Source: Bugulina stolonifera
Taxonomy: Eukaryota; Bryozoa; Gymnolaemata; Cheilostomatida; Bugulidae
DNA: 64,000 bases
Assembly: GCA_935421135.1 (NCBI GenBank)
Contig: OW285194.1
Span: 15,647,376-15,711,375 of the forward strand
Direction: 5' to 3'
Position numbers and translations under genes: made by a program. Below are positions 12,201 to 23,400 of this stretch, piece after piece (the first letter of the stretch is position 1; every line of letters begins with the position of its first letter). The notes beneath the pieces are model-generated. The model was not told the DNA's origin. It did not search any database and saw only the letters and a list, made by a program, of their open reading frames with translations.

Positions 12201-15200
12201 CATCACATGTATAAGTAGCACTACTATGACATCACATGTACAAGTAGCACTACTATGACATCACATGTATAAGTAGTACTACACCACTACTATGACATCA
12301 CATGTACAAGTAGCACTACTATGACATCACATGTACAAGTAGCACTACTATGACATCACATGTACAAGTAGTATTACTATGACATCACAAGTACAAGTAG
12401 TATTACTATGACATCACATGTATAAGTAGCACTACTGTGACATCACATGTATAAGTAGCACTACCATGACATCACATGTACAAGTAGCACTACCATGACA
12501 TCACATGTACAAGTAGCACTACTATGACATCACATGTACAAGTAGTATTACTATGACATCACATGTATGCATGCAAGTGGACTTGTACAGATAATGTCCA
12601 TACTGATGGACCTATAGCATCCAAAATCAGTCCCATGGGACGCAGGAACAATGGCTGATGACAGAACTGACTGGGATTTCAACTTTATTGGTAATCTACC
12701 CAAGTATAGTGATAGCAGTAGGAAGGTCTACCTCCATGTTGTCAAAGGTTCCATAGTCTATAATTGTGATCTGGTCGGACTGCACGAGCTCCCAGGCTAT
12801 AAACTTAGTACCTTCTGGTACATTGCAGGTCAAGGTCACATCACTCCCTATAGTGACAGCTTTAGTAGCTGCTGACTCTACTGGCAATACGGCATCAGAT
12901 TTATCCCCTCCTGCCACGTGACTACTGGGAGTTGTCTTCTTTGTTGAGCCATGTCCGATGTCTGCACTCGATTCATCTTTGCTGGAATCTAAATGCCAAA
13001 ACATGTTCTAGTGTAAACTGTATGACTTGGAGTTTAATTCATATTTTTACTGCTGCAAATTAAATCTAAAAGTTTTATGTATAAAACTAGATGGACATTT
13101 TAACACTTGGCTTTATCTATAGATTTGAACTATTAACTTACCTTCTACTATGATTTGCCTATCAATAGAAGCAATGATCTGATTGGTTGATTCTGCAACC
13201 TTACAGGTATACACCCCGGAGAGCCCCTTGTGTATCTCATTGATAAACAGATCTCTAGTTGGTCCGTACTTCATCACCTGCAGGCACAATATGACAAAAT
13301 AATTACTGCAGGTGCTACAGATGTGTACCAAGTTATGACAGGTTACTGCAGGTGCTAGAGATATGTACCAAGTCAGCAACAGCCAAAAGTCATTTTGTTA
13401 ATTAGCCAAACAGAGCTGACTTCTTCGCAACTGGCTTTGCAATTGGGGCATGTGCACTAGTGCCTGCCGTTTTGCAGTTGTCATTTCCCAACAGTTGCGC
13501 ATTCATTTAAAGCTCACAGTATGCAGGTAGTTGCTTTCTCCTGCAAGGTGTGTGCAAAGAGCGTAAAAGGAAAGAGGGATCACTATGGCCAAAAACTGTC
13601 TCCCTTCGCCTCCAAACGCGGTACGGATTAAGTAAGGAGTTATGATACCTTGTATGCAAATCCGCTATGATGACTAGCGTTCCGCTGACCAATAAGAAGC
13701 GCTTCCTTACAACAGGCTCGTATAAACCCTCCATTTCCATTAATGAGATATCAATACAGGATCCTAAATATAACAATTGCTAAATTTCGATGACAGTCGA
13801 ACAGCTATCCAAAATATCAGTAGGCAAATGGCGGGAAAGCTGAACGCGGAACGTCGGTACCGCCACATTTGGCGTATTTGGCGAGACAGGGTGTTATCAT
13901 TGAGTGATCCCTCTTCTCTTTTACCATCTTTGGTGTATGTATGGTGTACCTACACTGATAATAAGGTGTGTGCATGGTGTACCTACACTGATAATAAGGT
14001 GTGTGTATGGTGTACCTACACTGATAATAAGGTGTGTGTATGGTGTACCTACACTGATAATAAGGTGTGTGTATTATAGTGTACTTACACTGATAGTAAA
14101 GTGTGTGTATAGTGTACTTACACTGATAGTAAAGTGTGTGCATGGTGTACTTACACTGATAGTAAAGTGTGTGCATGGTGTACTTACACTGATAGTAAGG
14201 TATGTGTATGGTGTACTTACACTGATAGTAAAGTGTGTGTATAGTGTACTTACACTGATAGTAAAGTGTGTGCATGGTGTACTTACACTGATAGTAAGGT
14301 ATGTGTATGGTGTACTTACACTGATAGTAAAGTGTGTGCATGGTGTACTTACACTAATAGCAGGGATCTCCCCCTCATCGAGATCGTAAGTTTCTACATT
14401 TTGGTACAAAGTCCAGGAGACGTATTCATATCCATCGGGTAGAGGACAAGTTAAGGTTACATTAGCACCAGCCTTTATAGTGACAGCATCTGTAAATATA
14501 TACATTGTGAGAGTATAAACTAGAGGTCAATGATGGAGTATCATCATACGACAGTAGTTATAGATCTGTCATCAAGAACTCATTGCTAAGTACATCTCTG
14601 TGTACACACAATAATACATAGAGCTAACATAGCCCACTATATTATTTTCATGCACATGTGCAAGAAATCTGATAGCTGTATATCCCAACAGTTCCTCCGC
14701 ATTGTCAGTATGTTCATTGTACATTACATATAAATATTATATAATGTGAACACAGTTGCAATGAAATAGTGAGAAATGGTAGAAATTATCTTCTCTCTCC
14801 AGAAATAGTCAAAGAGGACAACTCCAACACTCACATACAACTGTTATTATACTGCACTATATAATACTATTAGCTGCACACTAATCACATCAAGTGATTA
14901 CATCAGTCCCCTAGTTTCATACCTCACTAGTTACTCTAATCTCATTAGATATGACTGTATTTTATCAAGGCTACATAAATTCTACATCTGTATAGTAAAT
15001 AATGTGTATACTACACTGGGACTGGGGTTGGTATGCCATATTTACATACAAGTATGACACAGTCCCAAACATTACAGTTCATAATATGCTCTGTTAAATA
15101 TAAACAAGTCACTCATGATTAACATCATAGTTTAGTTAATTGATATGAAGCCTGTCCACTTGATTTGAGTAAGACTTGGTATGAGTGGGCTGTAAGTACT

Positions 15201-17134
15201 CAATGGGCAAAATCCTTCACATCCCATTACATGTGACCACCCGCCCCCCACCCCTCCACATCCCTCCCCACCCCTCCACATCCCTCCACACCCCTCCACA
15301 TCCCTCCCCACCCCTCCACATCCCTCCCCACTCGCTCCCCACCCCTCCACATCCCTTCCCACCCGCTCCCCTAGAGGCTGTAGAAACTATGCTAAGCAGA
15401 AACAAGTCACCATCCACTTCTGATCTCTAACTAACTAAAGTATTGATGTGATATTTAATGCTGACATTATAGTGAGTTAGAAGTACACCATGATAGCACT
15501 AGAATATACTGAGGGCAGCTGATAATAATATGTATACATGTATATACATGGCCTTACACTGCGTATCTGTAGCAGTATTCTAAATAGACACTTGACCTAG
15601 AATTGCCTTCTGCTTATAAGATATCATACTACTACATCTACTGTGTTTCCACGAGAATTCCTGCAGAATACAAGTATATTTACCTTTATCGATGGTTCGA
15701 CTAGCACACACCTGCCAACATTCTCCTTTACTCTCAAATCTGTTAGCATTACCTCCGCATCCAGAAAATATAAAATGTTGGCAAGTCTGTGATTGGGCGT
15801 TGTAATACCAGCTCCGTATACTGTGCACACATGGCCCAGATATAGGTAGCATATCACACTGTCTTACTGTAACATAGACATAGATATTGTTAGTACCATA
15901 TCACACTGTCTTACTGTAACATAGACATAGATATTGTTAGTACCATGTCACACTGTCTTGCTGGTCTAACAGTGACCGAGGTCAATGGTAACAATTACAA
16001 ATAGATATCTATGACTGCTGACTGGTTGGTTCGTGAACAACCAAACCAAGGTGACTATGATCAGCACTCACTAAATCTATGCTCCTTCCAAGTGCATGTT
16101 ATGGTACATGTAATCTCTATGCTAGAATTCCCCAGGAGCAGAAAACTCAGCAATAAAAAGTCTATACCATCTACATGTACATGATATTATTATACATGTA
16201 TATAATATGTACAGTACAGGTGTTAGCTGGTGATTACATAAAGAGGGGACAACTTCCTATATTGGAACAATAATACTACACTGCATTGCATTACAGTCAA
16301 AAGTGAAATCCCACCCCTAAAGCTAAATAATCATCACATAGATTCACAGGCTAGCTAATTACTATTAATGACCAGCCATTAAATAATTATCTTGAATATC
16401 TGCCATTTTAACAGCAGACAATCTCCACATGAGTTCTTGTTATGGAAATATATAAATATAATAAATAAATAATCAGTCTAGAGATGCAAGTGCAGTGAGC
16501 GGCATGATAACTGTCACCTCCACACCTCTGAGCATGCTCACTGTCACCTACAGACCTCTGAGCATGCTCACTGTCACCTACAGACCTCTGAGCATGCTCC
16601 TGATGTTATGTATGGGATTGATTATAAGATGCAAGACATACATGTAGCATGCATCTAGGCATACATATTATTATTATTAGAGAATACCACTCTTACATAA
16701 AGCCCGAATTTTCACTAGCGAGGAACATCGAATGCATTGGTCAAGATACATACACTCACTCAAGCAATGTTATACCAACAGAGGCATAATATGCTATGTA
16801 ATTCAAGGTATAGCAACTACTGCATATGCAATGGGGAGATGATTTTAAGATTTGGCCATTGCATTGAGCTACAGGAGCTTGAAGGAGTATCCCCGGTAAC
16901 GTAGGCTAATGCACTGGTGTGTCACTTGATAATACAGAGAGAGCTACTGTAATAAGATACAAGAGGACTTGCTATGATCTCTAAACATTTACCTTGTGGA
17001 CACCCTTGGAGGTCATTGTCTAGTGCTTTAGTCACACCATCCGGGCAGCAGCCAAACTCAGAAAGCTCACAGCCGGCAGCACTAGAGAGGTAGAGTAGGA
17101 GTAGAGTATACACGTGTATTATATGATACTTCAT
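3266..17134 (-). CDS. papilin-like secreted matrix protein, 22 exons, 1276 aa
   Basis: Exons: 17134-16993, 15866-15684, 14489-14353, 13277-13142, 12988-12732, 11991-11856, 11737-11434, 11300-11122, 10805-10683, 10469-10359, 10263-10081, 9890-9743, 9411-9341, 8575-8306, 7911-7666, 6919-6710, 6478-6355, 5757-5597, 5071-4814, 4586-4434, 3811-3695, 3447-3266; all phases close. Order: signal peptide (1-20), papilin repeat (GCCPDG), Kunitz 1 (48-108), Ig1 (109-199), Ig2 (200-330), Ser/Thr linker plus FN3 (331-491), papilin repeats 2-3 (492-569), Kunitz 2-6 (570-945), Ig3 (946-1040), Ig4 (1041-1126), Ig5 (1127-1216), six-Cys PLAC domain (1217-1276). Nearly all domain borders are phase 1, as in shuffled extracellular genes. 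Kunitz P1 residues by alignment to BPTI are V, S, K, R, R, G, so repeats 3-5 could bind trypsin-like proteases. Known papilins start with ADAMTS-like TSP1/spacer modules, which are absent here. FN3 is also unusual. Confidence 0.88.
3886..3950. mobile_element. partial copy of the 4026-4338 MITE
   Basis: This lies in the intron between exons 20 and 21 of the papilin-like gene. It contains AAAACGCTCGATCAAAATGC and CTCTCGTGTGTTTCCGCC, which closely resemble the right terminus of the complete element 130 bp away. The left half is missing. It is probably a degraded relic of the same family. Confidence 0.45.
4026..4338. mobile_element. MITE-like element with ~33-bp terminal inverted repeats
   Basis: The left end starts AAGGTGCAAACACACGGGAG and continues CGTTTTGGGGCGA. 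The right end is its reverse complement with one or two mismatches (TCGCCCCAAAACGCTCTCGT, then GTGTTTGCACCTT). The inside has no ORF of note and carries further GCG-rich sub-repeats. It lies wholly within an intron of the papilin-like gene. The target duplication is unclear (possibly TA). Non-autonomous DNA transposon is an inference from structure. Confidence 0.75.
5232..5505. mobile_element. MITE-like element, GC-rich interior
   Basis: The ends are AGATGTCTTCGCGACCT on the left and AGGTCGCGAAGACACCT on the right, an inverted pair with one mismatch, flanked by TTA on both sides as a possible target duplication. The interior is much richer in GC than its surroundings and gives chance ORFs on both strands. 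It sits in the intron between exons 18 and 19 of the papilin-like gene. Confidence 0.7.
5533..5603. repeat. 27-bp repeat (2.6 copies) containing a splice donor
   Basis: On the minus strand the unit runs from GTCACTA|GTAAGTACTA for 27 bp. The copy at 5577-5603 contains the donor of papilin-like exon 18. The copy at 5550-5576 repeats TCACTA|GTAAGTACTA exactly. A third truncated copy at 5533-5549 has GCAAGT. The frame stays open through all copies. Confidence 0.8.
5962..6261. mobile_element. MITE-like element with imperfect terminal repeats
   Basis: The left end AAGGCTCAGCTACATGAGAG and the right end CTCTCGTGTACCCGAGCCTT form an inverted pair with a few mismatches. The 12-bp sequence TAGTAGCTAGTA occurs just outside both ends (5950-5961 and 6262-6273). 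It may be a target duplication or pre-existing local repetition. The element is in the intron between exons 17 and 18 of the papilin-like gene. Confidence 0.6.
7716..8575 (-). repeat. tandem duplication of a Kunitz exon
   Basis: Exon 15 (7911-7666) and exon 14 (8575-8306) of the papilin-like gene share about 200 nearly identical bases: the whole Kunitz domain and the start of the Thr-rich tail. I see one amino-acid difference in the domain (RRFC versus RQFC). The copies diverge after CGGGCATCAC. The spacing is about 664 bp, with the foldback element at 7996-8125 in the intervening intron. Confidence 0.85.
7996..8125. mobile_element. foldback element with a nested inner palindrome
   Basis: The arms TTTTAGCAAGGAATTTATTT and AAATAAATTCCTTGCTAAAA continue inward through GAGCAGTCA/TGACTGC. 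Inside is a second inverted repeat, TCCCTGACCGGGGTTTGAAC and CCCAGTCAGGGA. The centre, GGGGTTTGAACCCC, resembles a tRNA T-arm/B-box. No coding potential. It lies between the two duplicated Kunitz exons. Confidence 0.65.
9190..9244. repeat. microsatellite of ATACATGT units
   Basis: GTATACATGTATACATGTAT and further units form an almost pure 8-bp tandem array, self-complementary on both strands. It is in an intron of the papilin-like gene and gives chance ORFs rich in CIHVY. Confidence 0.8.
12010..12570. repeat. 29-bp minisatellite, about 19 copies
   Basis: The unit is CTATGACATCACATGTACAA followed by GTAGCACTA, with variants GTATAAG, AGTATTA and an occasional CACCACTAC insertion. It fills most of the intron between papilin-like exons 5 and 6, starting about 20 bp from the exon 6 acceptor but not including it. 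Each unit contains a CRE-like TGACATCA and an ACATGT palindrome. Confidence 0.88.
13563..13924. mobile_element. MITE-like element next to the 33-bp minisatellite
   Basis: The left end GTAAAAGGAAAGAGGGATCA and the right end TGATCCCTCTTCTCTTTTAC are inverted repeats of about 22 bp with one or two mismatches. The interior has a moderate GC rise and no convincing ORF. The element ends 6 bp before the minisatellite starts, in the intron between papilin-like exons 3 and 4. Confidence 0.68.
13930..14360. repeat. 33-bp minisatellite overlapping a splice donor, 13 units
   Basis: The unit is TGGTGTACTTACACTGATAG followed by TAAAGTGTGTGCA. The distal edge is the donor of papilin-like exon 3 (minus strand ATTAGT|GTAAGTACAC at 14353). 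Eight further units carry CAGT|GTAAGTACAC and the four most distant carry GTAGGT. Because 33 is a multiple of three, the minus-strand frame stays open from exon 3 to about 14074. Confidence 0.9.
15238..15366. repeat. C-rich repeat, CCACCCCTCCACATCCCTCC
   Basis: An almost pure pyrimidine-plus-A strand, with units of about 18-20 bp repeated six or seven times with length variation. It is in the long intron between papilin-like exons 2 and 3. The reverse strand is a GGAGGGATGTGGAGGGG-type G-rich tract. Confidence 0.85.
15850..15957. repeat. 47-bp tandem duplication containing a splice acceptor
   Basis: Two full copies and a partial third. On the minus strand each full copy contains ATGTTACAG|TAAGACAGTG, the acceptor of papilin-like exon 2. 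Use of the upstream copy would add 47 nt and shift the frame into an early stop, so only the inner site gives the Kunitz domain. Confidence 0.8.
16500..16602. repeat. 30-bp tandem repeat, about 3 copies
   Basis: CTGTCACCTACAGACCTCTG followed by AGCATGCTCA repeats, in intron 1 of the papilin-like gene. Confidence 0.8.
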
Positions 17135-17152
17135 GGTCAATCTCCCACCACA

Positions 17153-17760
17153 CCTGTAGATAGACAATATGGCATGTGATATATACACGTAATGTACAAC
17201 TTGTAATACACATACGATGTTATTACTCAACTATTACTCTCAAGTGATAACAGCGCAGTGGTATTTGTACTCAACACATATACATGTATGAAAAAGTTTA
17301 CAAACTACATAATCGACTACATGATGTACCCAGATTGGTTGGCATATTTTGCCACAATCTGCCGTCCCAAACAAACATAACACTGTATACATTGTATTTT
17401 TGTACATGTACAATTGGATTAAGTAGTAAGTACAATTAGAGAGTTTGGGATAAAATAATAGTTATATATGAGATGATGGTAGTGTTACACAGACAGTCCA
17501 ACTAACCATCTACTTCCTTTTAGAGAGGGAAATACAGTGAGTTGGATATATCATGTGTATGCATTGTTTACACCTCATACCAATTGATACAAATTGAATT
17601 AAGGTTTTCACTCCTCTCCAAGGTCAAAGCTAATCTTATATAAACACTAGAGTGTAGTTATGAAACTGAAATTGGCCCACAGTTATTAATTTATCATGGA
17701 AATTATAAATCTTTAAAATGAAGAACATACCTGGCTGAGTGAAGCTGGAAGTTATCCAAT
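17153..17760 (-). promoter_or_regulatory. possible 5' UTR exon and intron of the papilin-like gene
   Basis: Upstream of the start codon at 17134 the minus strand reads CTATCTACAG|GTGTGGTGGG, a good acceptor at 17153. Further up, TTCACTCAGCCAG|GTATGTTC is a donor ending at 17731. The simplest reading is a non-coding first exon near 17731-17770 spliced to the coding start. No TATA box was pinned down. Confidence 0.35.
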
Positions 17761-17770
17761 AGATAGATGG

Positions 17771-20440
17771 AATAAAGTGAAACAGCACACTGCCTGTCTT
17801 GTTACATTCAGATTAATCTATATTATAATACTAAACTATATTCAGCCCTGCTGACTCCATTCATATATAAAGAAGAAGACGCATATGGTGGAGGGGGAGG
17901 GGGCACCTGCCACGACCCTAACTATCTCAAAGACAGTCCTCAGTCTAACTTAACAGCCTGTCAGCACTATATAAACCTAATAGAAGGTTCACCCCAGATA
18001 TTTAGATGGTGACATCTGCTGCCCTGTTAGTGATTGCAAGCATATTTAAAAAGTTACAACTATATATTGGGTATATACTGCATCAAACATGGGATAGTAG
18101 CATTTAGCCACCTCCTCGTATATGTCAGGTCTCAGGTCTGTGTAATACATATACTTATCAACATATAACCTAGCCATGCCCCCAAATTATTGTTAGGGTG
18201 AGCCCTGAGTATCCACCCCTACATAGCTAATACTATACAGGCAGCAGAGGCAGCAAAGCTGAATTGTTTATTGTACACAACATTTATGGTGCTGTAAAAG
18301 TATTCATTTAAATCATATAACCCTGGGGGTTGGGTATAAATACAATTAACAAATCCAACTAGCAGGCTCTGTTCCTGGCATCGTAAATACTATTACAGCA
18401 CTACATTTGTACAATGTATATGTATATGTATGTATATGCTATCAGAGTTGCTACTTTATAATGTTGCAGGTATTTAAAATAACTGGATCTAGTGGATTAT
18501 AACATACACTCTACAAGAGGATGTTACTCAGTCCCATAGCAATGTACACTACAGGCCACTTCAGTTCTACTTGTAATTGTAACTGGAATTAATATACGGA
18601 TGATGATAGGATTGGGTACTGAGTGAGACAGCACCAGCTATTACAAGTCATGTACACTGTATATACACTGTTGAGCTTTAATGATAGCAAGTGTAACATA
18701 GGGTAACAGGCGATCACCCAGTCATACGAGTACGTGTATAAAATTGGTCCCCACAGCATCTAAGATCTCACAATTGAAACCAAGTAGACAACACAGCGGG
18801 GTCCCCTGGACATACGATCCACATCCCCTTCATATCCAATATGCAGATACATTGTAATCAAATATGAACATAATTTTAGCAACTGCTCATCAAATTCTTT
18901 AGTTTATTAACTTAAGTTGTCAAAGTTATTATATCATATAATTTCACACGTTTTAGTGGCACCTAAACACATATTAGTGCTAGGCTGTTGTACTATGATA
19001 TGTAATTGTGAGGGGCCAGGTTACAGGGTATCCACCTTCCAGGATACCACGGATAATGATAGCTAGCAGTGAAACAGGGAATTGGATTCAAGGAAAAATG
19101 AAAGGTCAAAAAATTGAACAGCAAATAACTTTAGATAAAGCCGCCAATATTTAAATAATATAATGTTTATTAATTGAATTAATAATTTTCAGCAAACATT
19201 AATGTCCAATGTAAGCTGATAACTCCAGAGAGCTGTAGACTGGTAATTCCAATGAGTTGCCTGTCGCACCTCAAAGTCAGATCACGCTGCTGTGTTAGCA
19301 GAGCAACAGAGCGGCCCGTTAATTAGCTTGTACTTCACATGTCAGTATTATCCCCAGGCTAACGCTATGAGTTGGCCTACAGAGCCTGATTTAGCATAGT
19401 TTCTATAATGTCATTCATTGCCAAAATAGGGTAGAATCAACACAACAACTGTAAACCTTCCGTTTATAGGTTTCCATAAGACCTACTACCTACAGCAATG
19501 TTTGAATTAGTCAGTCTTAGCTACATTATATATTAACCCCTTCCCCCTCCCCCAACCCGCCTGAGTTATTTAGAGACAACACAGGGGCTAGAGACTCCAA
19601 TCTACGACCAGTTCAAAAGTATTGTCACATGCCGGGCTGATTAACAGCTAGCTACTCGCACTGCATAATGCAGCTCTGTTCATATATATACATAAATGTA
19701 TGTACATTGTATTATTGTATTATTGTATTATGTATTATGTACATTGTATTATGTATTATGTACATTGTATTATGCCTAAATTTGTTTATTTTACTTAAGC
19801 AAATACAATAAATAACTGCAATATAATCTGATAGCGGTGGAATATTTTCTGCTAAAATTGAAGCTGAAAGCCTCAAGAAAAAGTAGAGACCATAAAATAG
19901 ACTAAGTGCAATAGAACCGTATACCCATATTATTGCTTAGATACCATGGCAGGAATTGGCTATTATGGCAGGCACAAGCACAGGCTAGTTTAACAACCTC
20001 AATCTTAGCTCTAACAATGTATATATAACAATTTAGTTGGCTGAACATTATAGCCCTAGCGCCAGAGAACTTACTACGTTTTATCATGTGGTTATATAGG
20101 AACACAGGTCAGGGGTAGTGAGACCGCTATTCCCACTCTATTATAATGTCCAACTCGGCACCCACCATTGGTATCCATCGAATACAACTGCTATATAGAA
20201 TGTAAACCTGACCTAGAGAATCTCATTGTCAATGTGCTTAAAGGAAGGACAACTCCATATTTACGGACTATATTCCTATGGAATAGCCATAGAAGAAAAG
20301 TTAGCTCCCAAAATACTGTCCATGGTAAGTATTATGGCTTTAAAAATCAAGAATTTATAGCATTTGTAAATTACATAGAAAAATAATATCTGATGTATTA
20401 AAATAGGTTATAGATAGTAGTCACTACTAGTGACAGTAGT
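17771..20440. other. intergenic, no gene seen
   Basis: AT-rich, with only short chance ORFs. There is a purine run at 17889-17905 and a tandem TACATTGTATTATGTATTATG array at 19700-19770. A 72-codon open frame at 20168-20386 (+) has no homology I recognise and lies beyond the end of MOSPD2; I do not call it. Confidence 0.5.
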
Positions 20441-23400
20441 CTACTTTATAAATAGCATAGCAATAACTAATATTAGCAAAGCTAGTACAACTTTAAGTAA
20501 CAACTTAACTTGCTCAAGTTCTGCTTGAAGGTGCTCAAGTCGAAGTTCTATTGGGGTTGTCAGCTCTTGACTCGCAGTCTAAAACACAAGGCAATACACT
20601 GATGCCCTAGTATGATGTAGGAAGAGAATACAAGTACTCTGTCTACCTTCACCAATCAGTCTGTACCAACTACCTTTGGATATCTTATGCTACAAGGCTT
20701 GGTTGTCATACAGCGTACATAAGATCAATAAAACATCGACAGTTGGCAGTTGGCTTGTTAGTATAAGAGAAACGCAAGCTTATATGCTGCAGCTAGACTT
20801 GTATAAAACTATGTTATGTCTATATAGTTTACAGCTGACTGACTGCCTGTCTGACTCACCTTGCTTTTAGAGACGGAGCTGAGATTAGAGGTACTGCTGC
20901 CGTTTAGTGAACTGTTACCACTCAGTACTACAGGGTTGACTGAATTATCTAGATCTAGTACTGCCTCATGACATCTCAATTTATGTTCATGAATCTAAAA
21001 GTAGACCACACATATTGATTCTACACTAAAAGAGAACCAACACTATCCGTCGTCAATGCTATGTTTACGAGCCTCTCAGCTCTCACAGTAAGAACATCAG
21101 TATTCCGTATGAGTAGATATGTATAGATAAACAGCATATATTATATTATCATCTAAGTAACCATGTACATATACATCACCTGCAAGTCATAATGCATGCA
21201 CAACACAGTGCTAATTGTCAACAACCCAAGATGGCTAGTTAACTATAGCCCAGGATTTCTATGTACCCACCTGTGACTTGGTGAGGGTCTTCCATAGGGC
21301 TGACAACTCACCAGGAGTCATGTCACCTGAGGCTACCTTAGTAGACAGAACCAGAAACTTGTCTCTCTTTATCTCTTTACCTGTAATATAAATGACCTTG
21401 AACTTGTGCGACTCCTATACATGACATCTAACATTTCCTATTATCTTAGAAGGCAACTTGTGCAATCAGAATAAACCATAACCCTTACCAGCTAACAAGG
21501 TGATGTGAACCACATCAGAATGGGACGGTGCCAGTATGCCCCTCCCTTGCTTCACTCTGTAGTTCTTAGGATCAGTAGTCTTTACTTTATAGGCTAACAC
21601 TACTGATTGATCATTGGTTAGTTTCAGGGAGCATGACGCCTCTTCATTTATACCTGCTCTGGTAAATTGTAGCTCAGACGTAGGACTATAAAATGCAGTA
21701 ATCATAATGCATTACTAACTGAACACCACACAGCTCAGTAGCAACAGAAAATAAAATTATAATATGCTGTCTGTCCTCTGTCTCCGCCCACAAATATAGT
21801 GGTGATATCACACAAACAATTGTAGGTGAAGGCATGCTGATTGTATGTACATGTCTGTCTGTGTAGCAACACTTACACCACTGTCACATGGAGTGTGGCT
21901 GGTTTGCTGGTTGTACTGCTACCACTTTCTGCTATGTTTCCACCATTAGGGATGGCTCCCCCTGGTGGTGGGGAAGGTGGTGGTGGTGTAAACTCTTTCA
22001 CATCATCATTAGTAGCCCAGTTTACCTGTACGATGAATGAAACACATTAGGTTTGAGAACAACCAATCAGAATCAGCTATTGCCATGTAATGTTTCATAC
22101 TTACATAATCACAGCGCAACACAACTTCTTCTCCTGACTAATGAATGGTCAACGGTTAAGACCAACCAATTATAGTTCTGAAAGCTTCCTTTGTAACGCA
22201 TCAGTTTGTAACACGTCAGTTTGTAACATGTCAGATTGTAACATGTCAGATTGTCATATTTCAGCCACTGTTGGCAGGATACAGAAGGAGAGAGGTGCAC
22301 TAGAAGACACCTTGTAACAAGTGACTTACGTGTTTCTTAGAGCTCCCTCCAGCTTTGCTGCTGTCTGCATCGGACACCTGTTGAGCAATGTCAGGAAGTA
22401 AAGAAAGTGGAAGCTTTTTACCTGGCGTGACAGGAGGCACCTGTTCCCCATTGTCACCATTGCCACGGTCCTCAGGTTCTTGGTAAGTGGTTGTGTCATC
22501 TTCCTCATCATCATCATCATCTAACTCTACATCAGCTAGGAGTGATGTGTAGGTATAGGTGTGTGTATCCTGTATATATTATATAGTAGACTGATATAAT
22601 ATCTTATCAGTAGAATACATCATCACTGAGTCGTCACCAATAAGGAACCAGCAGTTCACTGTCAGTGTAAATGGCTCATCAATATAATGAATAAACACAT
22701 GCCTTTCCATTAGATAGTGGGTCTAGGGAGGGCAACTTTGGAATATAACTGATAGCTTGGGAGTGCCCATTATATGCACAAGCAGTAAGGGTGGGATCCC
22801 ACCTTCTGTCATATAAGTATGTCACAATATCTATAGGAGTTTCAACTTCCAGGAGACTGAATAGGAACATACACTAAGTGTACTCATATCAGACATATTG
22901 TTCCTACAACAGCTGTACCCTTGTCAATGGGAAGCACTAATACAACACACTTACTGTTCCACCCATGTGCCGGTACAACTGACTCTTGTCTATATACTGT
23001 TGTATGGAATTCTTCTTACAGAATATCACATGTTTCTGTTCATCTTCACTGAGCATCAGCTTCACCACAGTCCACACAGCTACATAACAGTAGTAACTAC
23101 AGTCCACGCAGCTACATAAGAGTAGTAACTACAGTCCACGCAGCTACATAACAGTAGTAACTACAGTTCACACAGCTACATAACAGTAGTAACTACAGTC
23201 CACACAGCTACAATGTACATAACAGTAGTAACCACAGTCCACACAGCTACAATGTACATAACAGTAATAACTACAGTCCACACAGCTACAGAACAGTAGT
23301 AACTACAGTCCACAAGCTACAGCTACAGTAAAATAGACTAATATCAGAGTTGTCTCTTCCCGACTTAGATGCACTACGGAGAAGACAACTCCACAATACT

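Noticed and set aside
12010..12570. Regularly spaced 29-bp units considered as a CRISPR array
   Set aside because: Units are contiguous without unique spacers, and the context is a eukaryotic intron.
13817..14389. 161- and 174-codon ORFs over the 33-bp repeat
   Set aside because: Plus-strand and off-frame minus-strand readings are repeat shadows; only the frame continuous with papilin-like exon 3 is discussed as a possible splice extension.
15132..15430. Gly/Cys/Val-rich ORFs over the C-rich repeat
   Set aside because: Translation of a pyrimidine-rich tandem repeat in an intron.
20168..20386. 72-codon plus-strand ORF
   Set aside because: No splice context, homology or repeat explanation; lies beyond the MOSPD2 end and is likely chance.
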